Below the pieces are notes generated by a model, which did no database searches, was not told the origin of the DNA, and saw nothing but the letters and a program-made list of their open reading frames with translations. Shown here piece by piece: positions 22,731-28,350 of a stretch of 28,350 nucleotides of DNA. The stretch is from JAAERC01 sp965602655. GTDB lineage: Bacteria; Zixibacteria; MSB-5A5; GN15; PGXB01. How positions within the stretch are numbered: position 1 is the stretch's first letter; each line of letters starts with the position of its first letter. Both the position numbers and the translations under genes were made by a program. The stretch is taken from positions 1 through 28,350 of the forward strand of contig CBFCZE010000024.1 in assembly GCA_965602655.1 (NCBI GenBank), written 5' to 3'.

Positions 22731-23681
22731 ATGAGAATGGCCAAGTATGACAGATTGCTATTCATTCTAAATCTTCTCAGAAGCCGAAGAAATCTGAATG
22801 CGGTCATGATTGCCGCCGAATGCGGCGTTACTGAACGGACTATTTATCGTGATGTAATTTCTATTTCCGAGGCAAATGTTCCCATTTACTATGATAGGGG
22901 ATATAAATATGCCAGCGACAATTTTCTGCCGCCGTTGAATTTCAATATCGATGAATATCTCACTCTAATCTCGATATTGGAATCTTCACCATTATATAAA
23001 AGCGGTCTCGAATCGAAAAAGATAAAATCGATTAAGGCCAAAATCGAAGCCTGCCTTTCTCAGAATGTTCGGAAGGAGAAATCATATACTTCCAGTCCGA
23101 CCAGTATTCAAATTAAATCACCTGAAACCGGAAAAATTAAACATAGGTTTTATGCTACCATTGAACAGGGGATACGGGAAAGCAAAATAATAAGGCTTAA
23201 ATATAATTCTATTGAGAGTGGGATTTCGGATCGTGAGATAGAACCTTATTTTATGATATTTATCGAGCGTGCTTTCTATTTTGTCGGTTACTGTCATCAT
23301 CGTCGAGAAATGAGGACTTTTCGAGTTGATAGGGTATTAAAGGTGTCCTTAACCGATAAGCTTTTTAAACCGAGGAAAGATGTTGATCCGAAAGCATATT
23401 TCAAAGACAGTTGGGGAGTTTATGCAGGTGAGTCCGTTAATGTTCGTGTCTTAATGACCGGTAAAGCGGCCCGGATTGTTCAAATGGGGAAACATCATCC
23501 CAGTGAAGAAATTATCAAAATTGATGATAATAAAATAGAGTACCGGGTAACCGTAAGCGGGACCGAAGAGATATGTCGCTGGTTGCTTGGTTTTGGGGGC
23601 GATATTACTGTAATCGAACCTGATAGTCTAAAAAAAGAGGTTCAAAAAAGGGCGGGTAATATTCTAAAAAACTATAAATAG
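22731..23681 (+). CDS. WYL-domain transcriptional regulator with N-terminal HTH
   Basis: A protein of 316 residues. Residues about 3-60 form a winged helix-turn-helix of the DeoR/HTH_11 type (AKYDRLLFILNLLRSRRNLN then IAAECGVTERTIYRDVISIS). The WYL domain lies at about 150-225, with the core ERAFYFVGYCHHRREMRTFR and VDRVLKVSLTD; Trp-Tyr-Leu itself is replaced by Phe-Tyr-Phe. A C-terminal WCX-like extension follows. WYL regulators sense small ligands, often nucleic-acid-derived, and act as repressors or activators. ATG 22731 lies at the predicted transcription start and has no ribosome site; ATG 22737 is an alternative. The upstream frame to 22686 lies inside the promoter and is rejected. Divergence from the export unit suggests it controls that unit or itself (inference). 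Confidence 0.88.
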   Translation: MRMAKYDRLLFILNLLRSRRNLNAVMIAAECGVTERTIYRDVISISEANVPIYYDRGYKYASDNFLPPLNFNIDEYLTLISILESSPLYKSGLESKKIKSIKAKIEACLSQNVRKEKSYTSSPTSIQIKSPETGKIKHRFYATIEQGIRESKIIRLKYNSIESGISDREIEPYFMIFIERAFYFVGYCHHRREMRTFRVDRVLKVSLTDKLFKPRKDVDPKAYFKDSWGVYAGESVNVRVLMTGKAARIVQMGKHHPSEEIIKIDDNKIEYRVTVSGTEEICRWLLGFGGDITVIEPDSLKKEVQKRAGNILKNYK

Positions 23682-23703
23682 ACATCGCAAAGACGATTTG
23701 GGG

Positions 23704-23800
23704 GCGGCAGCAGACTGCTATAGCTTGAGGGGTTTGTTATTCTATTATTTAAATTCAGGCGCATAATAGGGTCTAACAAGGATGTGAATCTGCTGCTCGC
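23704..23800 (+). ncRNA. Candidate structured RNA: nested inverted repeats
   Basis: Three nested pairings occur in about 97 bases. The outer stem is GCGGCAGCAGA (23704-23714) with TCTGCTGC (23789-23796), one bulged T and CGC (23798-23800). The middle stem is TTGTTA (23734-23739) with TAACAA (23774-23779). The inner stem is CTATTAT (23742-23748) with ATAATAG (23763-23769), extended by two possible U-G pairs (23740-23741 with 23770-23771), and closes a 14-base loop. No T-tract follows on either strand, so it is not a simple terminator. It lies 22 bases after the WYL gene stop. The strand is uncertain and no known RNA family is recognised. Confidence 0.35.
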
Positions 23801-23968
23801 ATAATTAATTTAAAAGTGATTTTGGGAGCAACTATTCTAAGTCAAGGGGATGAAGGAACGGTTCATAATATATAGCTGAAAGATATTGAGAATCTTGATT
23901 CGGTACGGATGGCCTCTAATATGATGGACGAAGTCTAAAAACAGATTATTTTTAATCAAATATTTTGG

Positions 23969-23997
23969 TTGACACAGCGCCTTTCCCGTTTTTCTTA
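23969..23997 (+). promoter_or_regulatory. Possible promoter of queT
   Basis: TTGACA (23969-23974), a 17-base spacer and TTCTTA (23992-23997, weak -10). The predicted start lies at or beside ATG 24005, so the queT mRNA would have almost no leader and no room for a preQ1 riboswitch. The rest of 23801-23968 shows no gene and no clear motif. Confidence 0.4.
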
Positions 23998-24004
23998 AGT
24001 AGTT

Positions 24005-24511
24005 ATGAATAAATGGGGTGCGCGAGATATTGCATTTGCAGGAATAATTGCCGCTCTGTATGCTGTTTTAACAATCAGCCTGGCGCCTATTAGTTACGGC
24101 GTTTATCAGATTCGAGTGGCCGAAGCTCTGACAATATTGCCGTTTGTTTATCCGATTGCCATGATTGGTCTGTTTGTCGGCTGTCTGGTGGCAAACATTT
24201 TTGGGGGTAATGGTCTTCCCGATATTATTTTTGGCTCTCTGTTTACGTTGCTGGCCGGGTATTTGACTTATTTGACATCAAAAATCAGATCACGAAAAAT
24301 ATCTCTAATCATGGCGCCTTTTCCGCCGGTTATAATCAATGCTCTTGGCGTTGCCATTTATTTATCACTGATAACCGATATGTCTTACCTATTTGTAGTG
24401 CAAATGGTTGGTGTCGGTCAGATAGTTGCCTGTTACGGTTTGGGATTGCCACTGCTATATTATCTGGTATCGAAAGGAAATCGGTTTTTTAGATCGGTTA
24501 ATATTGGATAA
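24005..24511 (+). CDS. queT: QueT-family queuosine-precursor transporter
   Basis: An integral membrane protein of 168 residues with five or six helices. It matches the QueT (DUF988) family: the opening ARDIAFAGIIAALYAVLTIS, the motif YGVYQIRVAEALTILPFVYP and the central GCLVANIFGGNGLPDIIFGS are characteristic. QueT proteins act as substrate-binding (S) components of ECF-type importers and bring in preQ1/queuine-like precursors of the tRNA base queuosine. The general ECF ATPase and T components are not in the window. No ribosome site precedes the ATG, which sits at the predicted transcription start. The next gene begins 26 bases after its stop, so the two are probably co-transcribed, although no functional link is evident. 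Confidence 0.88.
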   Translation: MNKWGARDIAFAGIIAALYAVLTISLAPISYGVYQIRVAEALTILPFVYPIAMIGLFVGCLVANIFGGNGLPDIIFGSLFTLLAGYLTYLTSKIRSRKISLIMAPFPPVIINALGVAIYLSLITDMSYLFVVQMVGVGQIVACYGLGLPLLYYLVSKGNRFFRSVNIG

Positions 24512-24537
24512 ATAATTTTATCTCAAGGATTTTTATT

Positions 24538-25842
24538 ATGCCAAAAGAAGCAAAAAAATTGTTTATTTTTGAGGATAATCAATATAGCAATTTTTATCCG
24601 CTAACATTATTACGGCCTGTCTATTTTCTCAGGCCGGGTATAAGATATCTGTACGAAACAATTTCGGACAATTTTGCCGAACATAATACAAATCTGTTTT
24701 GTCGTGAAAAACTGTGCGGTTTAATATCAGAACAGACAACCTATCCGGTCAACAGAACTGATTTCTCTAATACCGTTGAAACGATATTGATCAACGGCCG
24801 GCTCAAAGCTGATCCAAATCTATTTATGGCACTGCAAAAGGCCGATGTGGACGTATTGGTATTATCAAAGGGTGAACTGATTGGCGCCAAAATCTTTGGC
24901 GGCTTATCGGCCGATGAGGTAGACCTTTTGAAAAAAATGACTTTTGATGATTTAATTGGCAAACTAAAAAATCGTGCCGAGGTGATGGAGATAGAGATTG
25001 ATTTTTATGATTTTCTCTGGGATTTGGTTAATGATATAGGTCGGGCTATTGGTGAAGATATTTCATATATAAAAAAGAATCCGGAGATTTCGGAGTCATT
25101 TATTACCGGTTCCGGTAAAGATATTTCGATGGCGTTCCCCGGTGTTGTATTTATTAATGGTGAGAATATAATAATTTCGAGTGACGCCCGGATTCTACCC
25201 GGGACCGTATTGAATGGTTCGGACGGTCCCATCTACATCGACAGTCAGGTATTTATCGAACCGCATACTTATTTAATTGGGCCGGTTTATGTCGGGCCGA
25301 AATCACGGCTGGTGGGCGGTAAAATTACTGAATGCTCTATCGGGCCGGTCTGTCGAGTCGGGGGAGAAGTTGAGAAAACTGTGATTCAAGGATATAGCAA
25401 TAAATATCATGCCGGATTTTTGGGACATGCTTATGTTGGCCAATGGGTCAATTTTGGCGCCATGACGACCAATTCCGATCTTAGAAACGATTATAAAAAT
25501 GTTAAGGTTTCTATTAATGGTGAGATAATTGACACCGGTCAATTAAAGGTTGGCTCGTTTATTGGGGATTTTACCAAAACTGCTATCGGGACCTTGTTTA
25601 ATACCGGAATTAATATCGGTATCGCCTGCAATATTCTTGGTAACGGTCTGGTGGCCGAAAAAGAGATTCCATCATTTACATGGTATGCCGCTGGCAGAAA
25701 ACATGAATATAAAATTCCAAAGGCACTGGAAACAATCGAAAAAAGTATGGCACGCCGCAATATTGAGCTGAGTCAGCCTTTAAAAGATAATCTGGAAGGA
25801 GTTTTCAGGGATCGATTGAACCGCGAAAACAAAGGCGGATAA
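24538..25842 (+). CDS. GlmU-like sugar nucleotidyltransferase/acyltransferase (alternative bacterial type)
   Basis: A cytoplasmic protein of 434 residues in two parts. The N-terminal domain (about 1-190) opens with LFIFEDNQYSNFYPLTLLRP, the signature of the GlmU-like proteins found mainly in Bacteroidota and relatives, which differ from classical GlmU in their nucleotidyltransferase domain. The C-terminal half (about 200-410) is a left-handed beta-helix of hexapeptide repeats (for example SDARILPGTVLNGSDGPIYI) including GFLGHAYVGQWVNFGAMTTN with SDLRNDYKNVKV, the conserved acyltransferase active-site region. It is predicted to make a UDP-sugar such as UDP-GlcNAc from the sugar phosphate. AAGGA lies about 9 bases before ATG 24538. 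The sugar nucleotide and the acyl step remain unproven. Confidence 0.85.
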   Translation: MPKEAKKLFIFEDNQYSNFYPLTLLRPVYFLRPGIRYLYETISDNFAEHNTNLFCREKLCGLISEQTTYPVNRTDFSNTVETILINGRLKADPNLFMALQKADVDVLVLSKGELIGAKIFGGLSADEVDLLKKMTFDDLIGKLKNRAEVMEIEIDFYDFLWDLVNDIGRAIGEDISYIKKNPEISESFITGSGKDISMAFPGVVFINGENIIISSDARILPGTVLNGSDGPIYIDSQVFIEPHTYLIGPVYVGPKSRLVGGKITECSIGPVCRVGGEVEKTVIQGYSNKYHAGFLGHAYVGQWVNFGAMTTNSDLRNDYKNVKVSINGEIIDTGQLKVGSFIGDFTKTAIGTLFNTGINIGIACNILGNGLVAEKEIPSFTWYAAGRKHEYKIPKALETIEKSMARRNIELSQPLKDNLEGVFRDRLNRENKGG

Positions 25843-25917
25843 GATTGAATATGCAGTCGTTTATTGATATGCCGATAGATAGAATAATATAACTAAAATT
25901 GTTCAGGGGAGAATTTA

Positions 25918-26964
25918 GTGTCTGAACTTCGCAGAGATCCGATAAGCGGTCGGTGGGTGATAATTTCAACGGTAAGAGGCAAACGCCCCAGCAGTTTCGG
26001 CAATATACCCAGAAAGGAGAGACCGCACCTTTGCCCATTCTGTCCCGGCAATGAAAGCAGTACTCCGCCGGAAGTTCTGGCATATCGGAGTGATCAGTCT
26101 CAACCAAATAAAAAGGGCTGGTTTTTGCGGGTGATATCGAATAAATATCCGGCTCTGACAATTGAGGGTTCATTAAGTCGAGAACCAAAAGGTATCTATG
26201 ATAAAATGGATGGAATCGGGGCGCATGAGGTTATTATTGAAACGTCGGATCATGCCCGCGATCTGGCCGAACTTTCAGTCGATGAAGTAAAAAATGTTTT
26301 GTGGGCATTTCGTGATCGGACGCTTGATCTTCAGAAGGATCATCGTTTTAAGTATATCCTCATATTTAAAAATCATGGTGAGGCGGCCGGGGCATCGCTG
26401 GAGCATAGTCACAGCCAGCTTATCGCAACACCGATTATCCCGCAAAGAGTGATTGAAGAAATAAACGGCGCTCGGAAATATTATGACTTTAAAGAAAGAT
26501 GTATATTCTGTGACATTATAAGGCAGGAATTAAGCGAGAATGAAAGAATTGTCTATGACTATGGTGATTTTATTTCCTATGTACCATATGCCTCAAGATT
26601 TCCGTTTGAAGTTTGGCTGGTTCCCAAACAACACTCATCGCATCTGGTTGATATTGGTATCGATTCTTATCAATACCTGGCCGAAGCCTTAAAAGATTCG
26701 CTGAATAGAATAAGAGTTTCCCTGAATAATCCGGCTTTTAATTTTATCATACACTCGGCTCCGGTTGGCAGCGAATATAATGAAATTTATCACTGGCATA
26801 TTGAAATTATTCCAAGAATAACCAGTGTGGCCGGATTTGAGTGGGGTTCGGGATTTTATATTAATCCAACGCGGCCGGAAGATTCGGCTGAATTTATGAG
26901 AGATGTCGATCCGACGCAGGCCGAGAAAATGTTTGGTGCTCAAGCTGCGTCCAAAGTAAAATGA
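25918..26964 (+). CDS. galT: Galactose-1-phosphate uridylyltransferase
   Basis: A cytoplasmic enzyme of 348 residues of the HIT superfamily that exchanges UMP between UDP-glucose and galactose-1-phosphate in the Leloir pathway. Seen directly: RRDPISGRWVIIS at the N-terminus, the zinc pair Cys39 and Cys42 in LCPFCPG, the catalytic HSHSQ at 163-167 (EHSHSQL, with His165 the expected uridylylated residue), a second CIFCD cysteine pair, and the C-terminal YHWHIEIIPR with His292 and His294. The GTG start at 25918 follows GGGGAGA. The stop overlaps the glgA start by 4 bases (ATGA), so the two are coupled, linking galactose entry to glycogen synthesis. Related HIT nucleotidyltransferases that act on other sugar phosphates cannot be ruled out. 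Confidence 0.9.
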   Translation: MSELRRDPISGRWVIISTVRGKRPSSFGNIPRKERPHLCPFCPGNESSTPPEVLAYRSDQSQPNKKGWFLRVISNKYPALTIEGSLSREPKGIYDKMDGIGAHEVIIETSDHARDLAELSVDEVKNVLWAFRDRTLDLQKDHRFKYILIFKNHGEAAGASLEHSHSQLIATPIIPQRVIEEINGARKYYDFKERCIFCDIIRQELSENERIVYDYGDFISYVPYASRFPFEVWLVPKQHSSHLVDIGIDSYQYLAEALKDSLNRIRVSLNNPAFNFIIHSAPVGSEYNEIYHWHIEIIPRITSVAGFEWGSGFYINPTRPEDSAEFMRDVDPTQAEKMFGAQAASKVK

Positions 26965-28350
26965 AAAAGTTAAAAATTGCCTTCATTACTCCGGAAGCGG
27001 TTCCATACGCCAAAACCGGGGGACTGGCCGATATCTCCGGGTTTCTTCCGGGACTACTTTCCAAATTCGGTCATTCCGCCAGACTGTTTTTGCCGATGTA
27101 TCGTCAGGTTTTGAAAAAATATCAAAATCTGGAATGTGTCAAAAAAGGTTTAAAAATTCCAATAGCTGAAATGACCTATGGCGCGGATATATTTCTTTTG
27201 AAAGATAAAGCGACCGGATTGGATGTTTATTTTGTCGCCAATAAAAAGTTTTTCGATCGTCCGGAGTTGTATCGGGATAATAAAACCGGTAAGGATTATA
27301 AGGATAATCTGAATCGATTTTTATTTTTCTCCAAGGCTGTTCTTGAGACTTTTAAGGCGCTCAATTGGGCGCCGGATATTGTTCATGCCAACGACTGGCA
27401 GACGGCGCTTGTACCATCGTTTTTGAAAACCAAATATAAGGATGACACATTTTTTGGCAAAACTGCCTCAATATTTACCATTCATAATATGGCTTACCAG
27501 GGTCAGTTCCAAGCTGCGGAATATAAAAATATTGGATTGAACTCGGGCTATTTTGCTCCGGAAGCTTATTTTGAATTTTGGGGCCGGGTCAATCTTATGA
27601 AGGCGGCTATCTGTCTGGCCGATATTGTCACCACCGTTTCCCCAACTTATGCCAAAGAGATTCAAAAATCGAATGAATATGGAATGGGGCTTGAGGGTGT
27701 TCTAAAAAATCGTTCCAAAGATCTTTACGGAATATTAAATGGTGTTGATTATGAAGCCTGGTCGCCCGGCAAGGACAAGCTGATAACCGCTCAATACACG
27801 ATAAAAAATATATCCGGGAAAAAGAAAAACAAGCAGGCTTTGCTGAAGTTGGCTGGTTTACCATATAAAAAGAAACAACCTTTGATAGGCATGATATCCC
27901 GTCTCGACAGCCAGAAAGGGTTTGATATTCTCAAAGAAATAATGAAAAAAGTTTTAAAACTTGATCTTCAGTTTATCCTTCTTGGGACCGGAACCAAGGA
28001 ATATCATGACTATTTTAAAAAATTGTCAAAACAGTTTCCTGATTGTTTTAAACCTTTTTTGGAATTTGATAATAAACTGGCGCATCAAATTGAAGCGGGA
28101 GCTGATATATTTTTAATGCCATCGCGGTATGAACCATGCGGCCTTAATCAAATGTACAGTCTGAAATACGGGACCGTTCCGATTGTGCGGAAAACCGGGG
28201 GACTGGCGGATACAATTATCGATTTTGATGAGACTACTCGGACGGGAACGGGTTTTGTTTTTGAAGAATACGATTCTGATGAGTTGTATAAAACTATTAA
28301 AAGAGCCCGTTTATTATATGACAAGAAGCGAGCCTGGAATAAACTTGTCA
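26961..28350 (+). CDS. glgA: Glycogen/starch synthase, 3'-truncated by window end
   Basis: The frame opens at ATG 26961, inside the galT stop, and stays open for 463 codons to the window edge. It is a GT5 family glycogen synthase, which transfers glucose from ADP-glucose (or UDP-glucose) to an alpha-1,4-glucan. Motifs include the nucleotide-sugar loop KTGGLAD (residues 19-25), VHANDWQTAL, TIHNMAYQGQF, NGVDYEAWSP, the C-domain MISRLDSQKGFDIL and the catalytic EPCGLNQMYSLKYGTVPIVR with KTGGLADT. Family proteins are about 480-500 residues, so only a short C-terminal piece is missing. No ribosome site is needed beyond coupling to galT. Confidence 0.93.
   Translation, partial: MKKLKIAFITPEAVPYAKTGGLADISGFLPGLLSKFGHSARLFLPMYRQVLKKYQNLECVKKGLKIPIAEMTYGADIFLLKDKATGLDVYFVANKKFFDRPELYRDNKTGKDYKDNLNRFLFFSKAVLETFKALNWAPDIVHANDWQTALVPSFLKTKYKDDTFFGKTASIFTIHNMAYQGQFQAAEYKNIGLNSGYFAPEAYFEFWGRVNLMKAAICLADIVTTVSPTYAKEIQKSNEYGMGLEGVLKNRSKDLYGILNGVDYEAWSPGKDKLITAQYTIKNISGKKKNKQALLKLAGLPYKKKQPLIGMISRLDSQKGFDILKEIMKKVLKLDLQFILLGTGTKEYHDYFKKLSKQFPDCFKPFLEFDNKLAHQIEAGADIFLMPSRYEPCGLNQMYSLKYGTVPIVRKTGGLADTIIDFDETTRTGTGFVFEEYDSDELYKTIKRARLLYDKKRAWNKLV

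Noticed and set aside
23829..23940. Possible remnant of a small gene (short frames ending at 23938)
   Set aside because: Frames are under 25 codons, interrupted by stops and match no family convincingly.
23682..24004. preQ1 riboswitch ahead of queT
   Set aside because: The promoter lies directly before the ATG, leaving no leader, and no preQ1-I style hairpin with an A-rich tail was seen.
1..28350. CRISPR arrays, tRNA or rRNA genes, insertion sequences and phage genes
   Set aside because: No repeat-spacer series, tRNA-like cloverleaf, transposase or integrase motif was found by eye on either strand.

Overview
This window comes from a Gram-negative, diderm bacterium. It encodes two secretins, a type IV pilus/type II secretion inner-membrane platform, a POTRA/beta-barrel outer-membrane protein, a FadL/PorV-like barrel and several exported proteins. 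A dockerin-tailed metalloprotease, an M6 protease with a Bacteroidota-style C-terminal sorting-like domain, a GlmU-like protein of the 'alternative bacterial' type and AT-rich TTGACA-type promoters point to the Fibrobacterota-Chlorobiota-Bacteroidota neighbourhood or a related candidate phylum such as Zixibacteria. The phylum is inference; no rRNA is present to fix it.

Layout. 1-2719 (+): the 3' part of an extended SDR nucleotide-sugar epimerase, an orphan minimal secretin and a class I methyltransferase. 2730-3710 (-): an exported TPR protein. 3711-4380: two promoters, a roughly 275-nt leader with competing hairpins, a 58-aa basic protein and a clear intrinsic terminator. 4500-5466 (+): a membrane-anchored rhodanese coupled to a MauE/DoxX-type redox membrane protein. 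5469-13286 (-): one tightly packed pilus operon read as pilB, pilC, pilin, second pilin, a fused pilM-pilN, pilO, pilP and pilQ. Most junctions overlap by a few bases. No pilT retraction ATPase or prepilin peptidase lies in the window.

13429-17277 (+): an Omp85-like outer-membrane protein, a putative zinc metalloprotease ending in a dockerin, and a 65-aa zinc-ribbon protein behind a structured leader and before a terminator. 17377-22520 (-): an apparent three-gene export unit, read as a large repeat-rich lipoprotein-like protein, a FadL/PorV-like barrel and an M6 protease with a C-terminal sorting-like domain. It diverges from a WYL-domain regulator (22731-23681, +). The shared 210-bp region carries several palindromes, and the regulator appears to have a leaderless mRNA. 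23682-24004 holds a nested inverted-repeat structure that may be a structured RNA. 24005-28350 (+): queT, a GlmU-like sugar nucleotidyltransferase/acyltransferase, galT and glgA (cut by the window end); galT and glgA overlap by 4 bases and look like a carbohydrate-storage/sugar-nucleotide operon.

The best candidates for undescribed biology are the lipoprotein/PorV-like/CTD-protease unit with its divergent WYL regulator and palindromic sites, the nested RNA-like fold at 23704-23800, the structured leader before the 58-aa protein, and the GspL-like PilM-PilN fusion. All functions are read from sequence motifs by eye; no database search was run.
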